Shown in pieces: positions 14,113 to 21,785 of a DNA stretch of 25,944 bases (the first letter of the stretch is position 1; each line of letters opens with the position of its first letter). The notes below the pieces were generated by a model. The model did not search any database, was not told the DNA's origin, and saw only the letters and a program-made list of their open reading frames with translations. A program made the position numbers and the translations under genes. Origin of the DNA: a virus; the IMG/VR virus record IMGVR_UViG_3300006789_000132, positions 1 to 25,944 of that record. The stretch is one strand, 5' to 3'.

Positions 14113-14487
14113 ATGTCAAGCAAAGTTAAATTTATAAGCAGAGCCCGTAAGGCAAAGCTATTACAACAACTTTCACAGGTTCAAGAAGGAACTCCCGAAG
14201 CAAAAGCAATAAGAGAACAACTTGGCGCCCATGCTCCTATTGATCCAATCGAAGAAGCCAAAAAGAAAGCTGCTGCCGAAGCCGTTATCAAAGCCGCTCA
14301 AGACGCAGCTCGAAAAGCTCAACAAGAAGCCGAAGCTAAACGAAAAGCACAGGCCGAAGCTAAGCGTAAAGCCGAAGAAGCCGCTCGCAAGAAAAAAGCA
14401 GAAGCTGCTGCTAAACGAAAAGCTGAAGCTGCTAAAAAGAAAGCCAAAGACACTAAGAAAAAAGTAGATTCTCCTAAAGAAAACTAA
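14113..14487 (+). CDS. Lys/Ala-rich histone-like basic protein (124 aa)
   Basis: Residues 1-45 form a mixed N-terminal part (KFISRARKAKLLQQLSQVQ, REQLGAHAPIDPIEEA). Residues about 48-118 are almost entirely Lys, Ala, Arg and Glu in repeating units such as AEAKRKAQAEAKRKAEEAAR, ending KKKAKDTKKKVDSPKEN. The composition resembles bacterial histone H1-like tails and the TolA helical rod. With no membrane segment or signal peptide, and given the location among capsid genes, a DNA-binding or packaged-genome role is plausible, but a rigid single alpha-helix linker is an alternative. AAGGAG lies 7 nt before the start. The unit has its own candidate promoter and terminator. The Lys-rich +1 frame at 14222-14467 is a shadow. 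Confidence 0.75.
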   Translation: MSSKVKFISRARKAKLLQQLSQVQEGTPEAKAIREQLGAHAPIDPIEEAKKKAAAEAVIKAAQDAARKAQQEAEAKRKAQAEAKRKAEEAARKKKAEAAAKRKAEAAKKKAKDTKKKVDSPKEN

Positions 14488-14514
14488 TTACTAATATTAT
14501 ATTAGTCCTCCGTT

Positions 14515-14541
14515 GCCCCTTGCATATGCTTGGGGCTTTTT
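14515..14541 (+). terminator. Intrinsic terminator after histone-like gene
   Basis: GCCCC (14515-14519) pairs with GGGGC (14532-14536). TT faces TT inside, and GCATATGC makes the inner self-complementary tip. Five T follow. The outer stem and internal loop are the same as those of the terminator at 13235. Confidence 0.88.
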
Positions 14542-14553
14542 CTTTAAGGCAAA

Positions 14554-14561
14554 ACTACTTA
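14554..14561 (+). promoter_or_regulatory. Possible late promoter variant (ACTACTTA)
   Basis: ACTACTTA differs by one base from ACTATTTA. It follows a terminator and lies 22 nt before the neck gene ATG at 14584, the standard spacing. Confidence 0.4.
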
Positions 14562-14583
14562 CAATAGAACGGAGATACAATGA

Positions 14584-15855
14584 ATGTCATTACCAACTTT
14601 AACACCAACATCAACAACAACAGCAATAGTTTTACCAAAAACAGCTAGCTTTAATGGGTCCACTGCTGCGCTTTCGGAAGTTACAGATGCATGCCCCATA
14701 GGCGCCTACTCTGGTTCTGTTGCTTTTGTCACAGGAGCAGTAGCTCAAGTTGCTTTTGTATATAAAAGACTTGGCGGAGATATATTAGATGTCGAGATAA
14801 CAAGTGGAAGTGTGTTTGCTGCTTATGAAGAGTCATGTCTTGAATATTCTTATATCATAAATATGCACCAAACCAAGAATGTAATCGGCTCTGCTCTTGG
14901 TTCAACGACTGGTTCGTTCAACCATCGAGGCGAAATAACAGACGGTCCTCAAGATTATGCATTAAAGTATCCTAAGTTCTCATTTGAGGCGGCTTTTCGC
15001 ATTGGTGATACGTTTGCCACCGAGGCTGGAATAGGCGGCACACAGACCGTTTATAGTGCCTCCATAGATATCGTAAGTGATAAACAAGATTATGACCTTC
15101 AAAGTGTTGTATCTTCATCGGCAAATGACAGTAGTTCACCTTTCTATAATAAAATGGTCGGGAACCCAAGAGTTAAAATAAGACAGATGTATTATGTTTC
15201 CCCTCAACAAATGTGGAGATTCTATGGATACTACGGTGGCTTAAATGTTGTTGGCGATATGCACACCTACGGTCAATATGCTGATGATTCAACATTTCAG
15301 GTTATCCCAGCTTGGCAAAACAAGTTGCAAGCGATGTCTTATGAAGATCACCTCTATACAAGAACCTCTCATTATTCATATGAGATAATCGATAATCAAC
15401 TTAGGTTGTTTCCGATTCCAAGTTCAGTATCTCCGGAAAAATTCTGGTTTAAATTTACAATTGAAGATGGAGAAATTTGGACTGATGATAATAATATGGG
15501 ATTAGATGGTGTAAACAACATGAATACAATCCCTTTTGAGAATCTTCCATACGAAAAAATTAACTCCATCGGTAAACAGTGGATTAGAAGATATGCTTTG
15601 GCCTTATCTAAGGAAATTCTTGGTCAAGTTAGAGGAAAGTTCGGTGGTAATATTCCAATTCCCGGAGACAATATCAGTTTGAACGCTTCGGACTTGTTGG
15701 CTCAAGCAAAAGAAGAGAAACAAGGGCTAAAAGAAGAGCTCCAGAAACAATTGGATGAAATAACCTATAGTAAGCTTATAGAAACCGATGCGGCTATGAC
15801 CGAAAAGGCAAAAGACATCATCTCGGATGCACCTCTCAAGATATTCGTAGGATAA
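14584..15855 (+). CDS. 13: Head completion / neck protein, gp13-like (423 aa)
   Basis: The C-terminal third matches the T4 gp13 pattern: QWIRRYALALSKEILGQVRG (residues about 333-352), then KFGGNIPIPGDNISLN, a Glu/Lys-rich helix, and the end PLKIFVG, equivalent to the end MFFIG in T4. Earlier landmarks include YEESCLEYSYIINMHQTKNV and MYYVSPQQMWRFYGYYGG. T4 gp13 has 309 residues; the extra length here is largely in the first 200 residues. In T4, gp13 and gp14 form the neck that closes the filled head and binds the tail. The next two genes look like gp14 and gp15, preserving the T4 order. GGAG lies about 9 nt before the chosen ATG; an ATG 4 nt upstream is in another, short frame. Confidence 0.8.
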   Translation: MSLPTLTPTSTTTAIVLPKTASFNGSTAALSEVTDACPIGAYSGSVAFVTGAVAQVAFVYKRLGGDILDVEITSGSVFAAYEESCLEYSYIINMHQTKNVIGSALGSTTGSFNHRGEITDGPQDYALKYPKFSFEAAFRIGDTFATEAGIGGTQTVYSASIDIVSDKQDYDLQSVVSSSANDSSSPFYNKMVGNPRVKIRQMYYVSPQQMWRFYGYYGGLNVVGDMHTYGQYADDSTFQVIPAWQNKLQAMSYEDHLYTRTSHYSYEIIDNQLRLFPIPSSVSPEKFWFKFTIEDGEIWTDDNNMGLDGVNNMNTIPFENLPYEKINSIGKQWIRRYALALSKEILGQVRGKFGGNIPIPGDNISLNASDLLAQAKEEKQGLKEELQKQLDEITYSKLIETDAAMTEKAKDIISDAPLKIFVG

Positions 15856-15859
15856 ATAA

Positions 15860-16351
15860 ATGGCCGATAATAAATGGAAAAAACCAGATGCACCACCACC
15901 TCCGATGTTCCTTGGAGAGAAGGAAAAGAATCTTGTAAAGCAAGTTAATGATGAGATTATCGAACGGGTCGCTGGTCAGCAGTTGCTCTATTTCCCAATT
16001 GACATCCAGCACACTAATTTTCACCCATTATATGGAGAAGCAATCGAGAAAACGTTCCTTCCACCTATAAGAGTGTATGCTCGAGTGGAATATGGAGGAG
16101 TCGAGACCAATTTCCTCGAGAACATGGCTCTCGATAAGAAGACCGGCTTAAAGGTTATGTTTCACAAGCGACGTTTAACCGAAGATCAAGACCTATTTAT
16201 TAGAGAGGGAGACTTTGTAAAGTATGGAAAGATATTTTACGAGATAGTCAAAACAAATGAACCAAAACACTTGTTTGGACAAGCAGACGTTCAGTTTGAA
16301 GTCATAGCAGAGTGTATTAGAGCACGAGATGGAGTATTTAATGCCGAGTAA
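15860..16351 (+). CDS. 14: Neck protein, gp14-like (163 aa)
   Basis: Called from pattern and position between gp13- and gp15-like genes. The core (residues about 48-155) has HPLYGEAIEKTFLPPIRVYA, a variable segment, then EGDFVKYGKIFYEIVKTNEP and VQFEVIAECIRAR. This order of a strand, a PGD-like EGD turn and a final strand with a cysteine resembles the gp14 family. At 163 residues it is shorter than T4's 256. The N-terminus is Pro-rich and charged. It starts 4 nt after the gp13 stop with a weak AGGA site, and its 3' end overlaps the next gene, suggesting translational coupling. Confidence 0.65.
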   Translation: MADNKWKKPDAPPPPMFLGEKEKNLVKQVNDEIIERVAGQQLLYFPIDIQHTNFHPLYGEAIEKTFLPPIRVYARVEYGGVETNFLENMALDKKTGLKVMFHKRRLTEDQDLFIREGDFVKYGKIFYEIVKTNEPKHLFGQADVQFEVIAECIRARDGVFNAE

Positions 16352-17183
16352 CGATGAATATATACACTTTCAAGCCTCAACAATCGAGACAATAGACACT
16401 GGGTTGTTCGAATGGGTTGATGGTGATTTAGATGTACACACAAGGACCAATAGAGGAATTTACAAAGTTCCCGTATTGTGGCTTGGTACTGAAAGGGTTT
16501 GGCAAATTAAAAAAGACGCAAGAATCAGAGATAAAGTTGGAAAACTGATACTTCCTTTGATAACAATAAACCGCTCATCGATGACAAAAGACCCGAACTT
16601 CAAAGGAGCTTATCAAGCGAACGTATTAGAAGTTGATGATTACAAAGGAGGATCTGTTCCTGTTGATTCTAGAATAAATCAAGATAAAACTCAAAACTTT
16701 CAATCCTCTATAGTTCAACAAGACAGTAAGAACAAACAACAAACAGGAAAGGTTGACGAAAATAATCAAATTATTTACGAAACATATAACTCTCCAATAC
16801 CTGTTTATGTTACTATGGTCTATTCGATCACTTTGAGGACAGAGTATCAGCAACAAATGAACGATTTGATGCAACCGTTCATAACAAGAACTGGTCAAAT
16901 AAATTCTTTTATATTTCAAAAAGATGGCCATAGATACGAAGCGTTCATCCAACAAGATTTTTCTATGAACAATAATGCTGCAAACATCGGTGAAGACGAA
17001 AGAATGTTTGAGACAAAAATTGATATAAAAGTACTTGGTCACCTCAACGGAGAGGGATATTCTAGAAAGAAACCAGACCTTGCTAGGAGGGAAAACCAAG
17101 TAAAAGTTAGAATCACAGGAGAGCGTAGAATTATTGGAGACCAAATCCCTTGGAAAAAGAAAGACAAGGATTACAGAGATTAG
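16341..17183 (+). CDS. 15: Tail completion / sheath terminator, gp15-like
   Basis: The product (280 residues from this start) fits T4 gp15 (272 residues) in order and pattern: KVPVLWLGTERVWQIKKDA, then LPLITINRSSMTKDPNF, the YNSPIPVYVTMVYSITLRTE strands, QMNDLMQPFITRTGQ, and a final EGYSRKKPDLARRENQVKV segment. In T4 it forms the ring at the head-proximal tail end and binds gp14 and sheath. The start at 16341 (MPSNDEY) is preferred over the in-frame ATG at 16329 because GGAG lies 6 nt upstream. The gene overlaps the gp14-like stop by 11 nt. A small hairpin follows its stop. Confidence 0.78.
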   Translation: MPSNDEYIHFQASTIETIDTGLFEWVDGDLDVHTRTNRGIYKVPVLWLGTERVWQIKKDARIRDKVGKLILPLITINRSSMTKDPNFKGAYQANVLEVDDYKGGSVPVDSRINQDKTQNFQSSIVQQDSKNKQQTGKVDENNQIIYETYNSPIPVYVTMVYSITLRTEYQQQMNDLMQPFITRTGQINSFIFQKDGHRYEAFIQQDFSMNNNAANIGEDERMFETKIDIKVLGHLNGEGYSRKKPDLARRENQVKVRITGERRIIGDQIPWKKKDKDYRD

Positions 17184-17198
17184 AGCGTTTGCGCTTTT
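17182..17198 (+). terminator. Weak hairpin, possible terminator after gp15-like gene
   Basis: AGAGCG pairs with CGCTTT (one G-U) around a TTTG loop, starting within the stop codon, with four T at the end. The stem is short, so termination may be partial. A candidate late promoter follows within 6 nt, like at other sites. Confidence 0.4.
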
Positions 17199-17203
17199 AT
17201 CTT

Positions 17204-17211
17204 ACTATTTA
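17204..17211 (+). promoter_or_regulatory. Candidate late promoter (ACTATTTA) for tail sheath
   Basis: ACTATTTATA lies 34 nt before the sheath ATG; AAGGAG occurs at about 17232-17237. Confidence 0.65.
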
Positions 17212-17245
17212 TAAGAGATAAATGTATTAATAAGGAGATATTTTA

Positions 17246-20200
17246 ATGCCTAGAAAATTTGATTTTGTTTCACCCGGTGTATTGATAAGTGAAATTGACG
17301 AGAGTCGCATACCAGATGTTGTATCTGATGATGTCGGACCTTTGATAATTGGAAGAGCTCTATCAGGCCCCGCAATGAAACCAATTAAGGTTAAAACACT
17401 TGATGACTTTAATACCATCTTCGGAAAAGGAATTTCCGGTAAAGGTGGACAAGACAATGACGTATGGAGAGATGGAAATAGTTTGGGACCAACTTATGGT
17501 GTCTATGCTGCTCAGGCTCACCTTGCTTCACAAACAACACCTGTTACTTTTGTAAGACTTCTTGGAGAAGCTGATGCTTCTGCTGATTCTAACGCTGAAT
17601 CTGCTGGATGGTCGGTTGACACAAATTCTAACCCGAATAAATTACCAGATGCAACGAATACAGCTTATGGACTTTTCATTATCCCTTCTTCCTCGTATGA
17701 TACCGCTGAACAGGTCTCTACCGGTTCACTTGCTGCTGTCTTTTATACAAAAGGAGCTGCTTTAGCTCTTTCTGGAACAGTTGCTGGAACGGCCTCTGAT
17801 GCTACTTCTTCTGCTGGTACTTTGATAAAGTCTCTTGGTGGAAGTGCAAATAAGTTTAAAATGTGCCTTTTCACAGCAAATGACGTTCAAACAGCAAACG
17901 AAGGAACGGCGGCTGCTGCCGAGTTCACATTCGATATGACTCCCGGATCTAAAGATTACATCCGAGACGTATTCAACACTAACCCACAATTGCTTCAAGC
18001 AAACAAAAACTTCGGCTTAACTGATCAAACTTATTTCTTAGGTGAAACCTATGAGGTCGCTGTTGCTGGAAATACCAGCACATCACTTGGAGCACAACAG
18101 GCAATCCTTGTGGCTCTTGATTCTGGTTCTTTGAACTGGTCAGACCATTACAAAGACATGCTTCCTGCCAAGTCTGGTTGGTTTATCAACAGACAACCAA
18201 CTCAGGAAAAACTATTCCGAGCTGTTGCTTTGAGTGATGGTGAATGGCTACAAAATAACTATCATATTAATATACGAGATTTGGCTTTAGGGAACACTTT
18301 AAGTCCAAATTCAACATTTACTTTAGAAGTTGTTAAAAAGAACGGAGATGTTGTTGAACAATTCTCTGGTTTGAATCTTGATCCTTCTTCTGAAAACTAT
18401 ATTGCCAAAATCATTGGAGATCAATATCTTTCTTGGGACTCAACAAACGCAAAATATAATGTTCGTGGAGAATATGCAAATAACTCTGACTACATCTATA
18501 TCGAGGTAGCTTCTGGAGTTAAAAATCAACAGTTAAGCGACAGACATGCTCTTCCTGTTGGATTCTACGGACCTCTTCGTCCAAAAGGATTCTCATTGGT
18601 CTATGGCTCAAAGGGAGTCAATGCACTTGGCGATTTTGATCAAACTGGTGATGGTGTTCGAGCCACAGCACAAGTCGTATATACTCTTGATCATCCGGAT
18701 GCTGCTGCTAAGTTGATTTTTAATCATCCCGATGGAAAGATTTATGAGATTGAAAGTCTTGCTGGTGGAGCCCACAGTACTACTTGGGAAGTGAATGGTG
18801 CTGGATACCTATGGAATATAGACAATACCGTTGCGACCACCCATGAAACTTATGCAGCACAAGTTGCTGTTGCCCTTGACGCATTAGCAGGTTATTCAGC
18901 TACAAACTCTACCGCCACTGTTACAATTATTGCTGATTCGGCTGGTTCTCACTGGACCTTTACTTGGTCCGAATCGGGAGATGGTAGCAATAATCAGGCT
19001 CCCGGTGTTGTTACTGCTGGTACAGACACAGATGACTTTGCTCACTCTTTTGTTCTTGCAAATGAGGTTGTTGCTTGTCATGGTGGAGACGCTGATCTTT
19101 TCGCAAGTCTACCTCATCGATATTCAGCTTCGGTAACATTCCCGTCACTTCGTTTGACCGAAGAAAACTCAAATTCAAATGGTAAAAACTTTGGTGCTTC
19201 TGCCTTACAAGGTGTGAGACACCATAAAGGCACATCAATTCGCCGTGATGATTCTTACAATGATATCATCCGTGTTCTACCAACAAACGCTAGCAATACA
19301 CTAACACACCACTTAGGTGAAGGAGAGGCTCTTCCAGATTCTCTTGAGTATTCTTTCGTCTTCTCTATGGACGATATTTGTTCAGGTAGTGCTGCTAGAA
19401 CTAATGAATTCTTTCATCAGTCAGGATCTTATGTTTCTGGTGCTACATCAAACCACTCAATCGCTGGAGATACTGGGCTTGGGCTCTCTAAACTTCTAGA
19501 GAAGAAAGTTAAGCAGTTTAGTGCACCATTGTTCGGTGGACACGACGGACTTGACTTAACAGAAGTTGAGCCATTCTCAAACAAAAACCTAGCAGACAAG
19601 ACAAGACTTTCATCATATGCATATAACTCTATCTTCAAAGCTATTGAAAGTATCTCTGATGCTGAGACAGTCAACTATGACCTCATTTCGGCACCCGGAC
19701 TTACAAATACAGATATTACAGACGAAATTATGTCTCTTGCATCTACCAGACAAGACTGTCTTGCTATTGTAGACATTCCCGGCGGTTACAAGCCCGGATT
19801 TGAAAACAACGGTTCAGTCACCACTGGAGATATCAACGGAACAATTACAAATCTTGAAGGTCGTTTGATCAACAACTCATACGCTGCAACTTATTATCCA
19901 TGGGTAAGGTTGAGAGATAGAGTTGGTGGACAAGGAGATGTACTTTATGCACCTCCATCGGTTGCTGCTATCGGAGCCCTTGGTAAATCTCAAGGGATGA
20001 GCGAACTTTGGTTTGCACCAGCAGGCTTTAACAGAGGTGGTATTAACGAGTTAGGCGGACCAGAAGGACCTATTATTACAGGAACTTGGGAACACCTCAC
20101 GAAAGACGACAGAGACCGTCTATATCAAACAAATATCAATCCAATTGCAAGATTCCCTTCTCTAAACCAGATAGTTATCTTTGGACAGAAAACCCTCCAA

Positions 20201-20530
20201 CAAACAAGTTCTGCATTAGACAGAATCAATGTTAGAAGACTTCTGATCTATCTCAAGTATAGAATTGGTTTAGTATCAAACACTATCCTGTTTGATCAAA
20301 ATGTCAAAACAACTTGGAGACGTTTTAAGTTCCAAGCAGATAGAATCTTAGCCGATACACAGAGTCGTTTGGGTATTAGTGAATATAAATTGGTTCTAGA
20401 TGAGACTACAACGACAGCTGATTATGTTGATAGAAACATAATGTATGCAAAAATATTTATTAAGCCAACACGTTCGGTAGAATTCATAGCAGTAGATTTT
20501 GTTATTTCAAGATCTGGTGTTCAATTCTAA
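17246..20530 (+). CDS. 18: Contractile tail sheath protein, gp18-like (1094 aa)
   Basis: A clear sheath protein. It starts with the family N-terminus (FVSPGVLISEIDESRIPD, residues 7-24), then GPLIIGRALSGPAM and KTLDDFNTIFG. The C-terminal core includes DCLAIVDIPGG (about 837), SYAATYYPWVRLRD (about 877), APPSVAAIGALGKSQG (about 902), WFAPAGFNRGG and FGQKTLQQTSSALDRINVRR (about 977), ending in the strands used for sheath subunit linking. At 1094 residues it is far longer than T4 gp18 (659). The excess lies between about residues 150 and 800 and includes a Gly/Thr/Asp-rich inserted region near 460-605 (LIFNHPDGKIYEIESLAGGA). The tube gene follows behind its own candidate promoter. The sheath contracts to drive the tube through the host envelope. 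Confidence 0.93.
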   Translation: MPRKFDFVSPGVLISEIDESRIPDVVSDDVGPLIIGRALSGPAMKPIKVKTLDDFNTIFGKGISGKGGQDNDVWRDGNSLGPTYGVYAAQAHLASQTTPVTFVRLLGEADASADSNAESAGWSVDTNSNPNKLPDATNTAYGLFIIPSSSYDTAEQVSTGSLAAVFYTKGAALALSGTVAGTASDATSSAGTLIKSLGGSANKFKMCLFTANDVQTANEGTAAAAEFTFDMTPGSKDYIRDVFNTNPQLLQANKNFGLTDQTYFLGETYEVAVAGNTSTSLGAQQAILVALDSGSLNWSDHYKDMLPAKSGWFINRQPTQEKLFRAVALSDGEWLQNNYHINIRDLALGNTLSPNSTFTLEVVKKNGDVVEQFSGLNLDPSSENYIAKIIGDQYLSWDSTNAKYNVRGEYANNSDYIYIEVASGVKNQQLSDRHALPVGFYGPLRPKGFSLVYGSKGVNALGDFDQTGDGVRATAQVVYTLDHPDAAAKLIFNHPDGKIYEIESLAGGAHSTTWEVNGAGYLWNIDNTVATTHETYAAQVAVALDALAGYSATNSTATVTIIADSAGSHWTFTWSESGDGSNNQAPGVVTAGTDTDDFAHSFVLANEVVACHGGDADLFASLPHRYSASVTFPSLRLTEENSNSNGKNFGASALQGVRHHKGTSIRRDDSYNDIIRVLPTNASNTLTHHLGEGEALPDSLEYSFVFSMDDICSGSAARTNEFFHQSGSYVSGATSNHSIAGDTGLGLSKLLEKKVKQFSAPLFGGHDGLDLTEVEPFSNKNLADKTRLSSYAYNSIFKAIESISDAETVNYDLISAPGLTNTDITDEIMSLASTRQDCLAIVDIPGGYKPGFENNGSVTTGDINGTITNLEGRLINNSYAATYYPWVRLRDRVGGQGDVLYAPPSVAAIGALGKSQGMSELWFAPAGFNRGGINELGGPEGPIITGTWEHLTKDDRDRLYQTNINPIARFPSLNQIVIFGQKTLQQTSSALDRINVRRLLIYLKYRIGLVSNTILFDQNVKTTWRRFKFQADRILADTQSRLGISEYKLVLDETTTTADYVDRNIMYAKIFIKPTRSVEFIAVDFVISRSGVQF

Positions 20531-20538
20531 TAACGAAA

Positions 20539-20546
20539 ACTATTTA
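20539..20546 (+). promoter_or_regulatory. Candidate late promoter (ACTATTTA) for tail tube
   Basis: ACTATTTAAG lies 22 nt before the tube ATG at 20569, with AAGGAG between. No terminator is visible after the sheath gene, so the tube could also be transcribed by read-through. Confidence 0.62.
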
Positions 20547-20568
20547 AGATAACAAGGAGAAATAAGAC

Positions 20569-21120
20569 ATGGCAGACAACAAATTTTGGACAGATGTTTC
20601 GGCGGAGCCAAAAAGAAAATTTAGATTTAAGGTAACAATCTTTTCAGATAGCATAGCATGGTACGCTAAGTCGATCACGGCACCTTCATTTGAAATTAGC
20701 TCTGTGGAGCACCACTTCAGTGATCACGTTTTCAACTATCCCGGAAAAGTTAAATGGAATGACGTTTCAGTCACTCTTATCGACCCGGGTGGTTCTCAAG
20801 ATGTAGTTAACCAAACTCTATTTCTTATTGAATCAGCAGGATATAGACTTCCTAAGCTCGGTGACCTAGAGGGAGATGCTTTTGATACATTTTCAAAATC
20901 AGAATTGGTAACCAATAACGGACAGGTCTCACTTATCGCAACAGACGAAAGCGGGCAGGACTTGGAAACTTGGACTCTCAATAATGCCTTTATCACATCT
21001 GTTAAGTTTGGAGACTTTGACTATTCTTCTGAAGATATGAGAGAAATTGAACTTACATTTAAGTATGATTGGGCTTCTTGTGACGTTGCTGGTGGCGGAA
21101 ACTACTTCGAAAAGGGGTAA
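20569..21120 (+). CDS. 19: Tail tube protein, gp19-like
   Basis: A 183-residue protein directly after the sheath gene, as in T4 (18-19; T4 gp19 has 163 residues). The tube-fold landmarks are FRFKVTIFSDSIAWYAKSIT near the start, the central VKWNDVSVTLIDP strand pair, and the C-terminal ETWTLNNAFITSVKFGDFDY followed by SSEDMREIELTFKYDWA. These match the myovirus tube family, whose hexamer rings stack to form the inner tube. AAGGAG lies 9 nt before the ATG. The next gene is a divergent paralogue. Confidence 0.9.
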   Translation: MADNKFWTDVSAEPKRKFRFKVTIFSDSIAWYAKSITAPSFEISSVEHHFSDHVFNYPGKVKWNDVSVTLIDPGGSQDVVNQTLFLIESAGYRLPKLGDLEGDAFDTFSKSELVTNNGQVSLIATDESGQDLETWTLNNAFITSVKFGDFDYSSEDMREIELTFKYDWASCDVAGGGNYFEKG

Positions 21121-21123
21121 ATA

Positions 21124-21771
21124 GTGTGGTGGTCTAATATCGTAAATCATCAAATGTCCTATAACTTTGAAGTACGCATAGGAAACAAAGATATTGGTAT
21201 TTTATGGGATGCTAAAAGAGTAACCCTTCCAAAGTATGATGTAGAAGTAAAAGAAGACCTCGTAGGTAACGTAAGCTTATACTCAACTGGTAAGGGTACT
21301 TGGAACCCTGTTGAGATTGAAATATACGATATAAAACTAATAACCGGCATTGGTATCAATAAAGAAGCATACATGTCTAATGCCCATAGGGTGTTTGGAA
21401 CACTAGTTGATACCAAAGGTTCAGAAAAAGTCACCGGAAAAGGTTCTTTTGATATCAGTGATGGCTCAACATTCACAGAATTACATGAGGATGGACAGGG
21501 GCAAGTGCGTAAGGTTACTGAAATAACAATTGAAAAGTTTTACGCCCAACGTTTCAAAACCGCAGAAGAGTTTTCAGATGATCCAACTTTGGCGGCTAAT
21601 ATGGGCGTCGGACCAGATCTAGACGGTCAAATTTCAGAAACTTGGACTTTGATAAATCCAGTTCTAAAAGGCGTTGACTTCGGGACACTTGACTATTCTT
21701 CCGAAGAGATAAACACAGTCACTATGATTTTTCATTACGAATATGCTATTTTAGGCAAAACTAACACATAA
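21124..21771 (+). CDS. Second tail-tube-family protein (215 aa, GTG start)
   Basis: A paralogue of the preceding tube gene. YNFEVRIGNKDIGILWDAKR matches the first tube strands, GTWNPVEIEIYDIK the central ones, and ETWTLINPVLKGVDFGTLDY then SSEEINTVTMIFHYEYA the C-terminus. It has an insert at residues about 85-145. The GTG at 21124 is favoured over the ATG at 21154: AAAGGGG lies 6 nt upstream, and the Trp near the N-terminus then aligns with that of the first tube protein. It begins 3 nt after the tube stop. Candidates are a second tube subunit, a tube-baseplate junction (gp48/gp54-like) or a tube terminator (gp3-like); sequence alone does not decide. Confidence 0.8.
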   Translation: MWWSNIVNHQMSYNFEVRIGNKDIGILWDAKRVTLPKYDVEVKEDLVGNVSLYSTGKGTWNPVEIEIYDIKLITGIGINKEAYMSNAHRVFGTLVDTKGSEKVTGKGSFDISDGSTFTELHEDGQGQVRKVTEITIEKFYAQRFKTAEEFSDDPTLAANMGVGPDLDGQISETWTLINPVLKGVDFGTLDYSSEEINTVTMIFHYEYAILGKTNT

Positions 21772-21785
21772 CAAGCGAGGTAAAT

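Noticed and set aside
14222-14467. Lys-rich 81-codon frame on the + strand
   Set aside because: It is the +1 shadow of the Lys/Ala-rich gene at 14113 and has no ribosome site.
16193-16199. CTATTTA inside the gp14-like gene
   Set aside because: It encodes part of DLFI and no gene start with an SD follows at the usual distance; treated as chance and a reminder that the motif alone is not proof.
16626-17144. Minus-strand open frame of 172 codons
   Set aside because: It is fully antisense to the gp15-like gene, lacks a recognisable SD and has a composition of a shadow frame.
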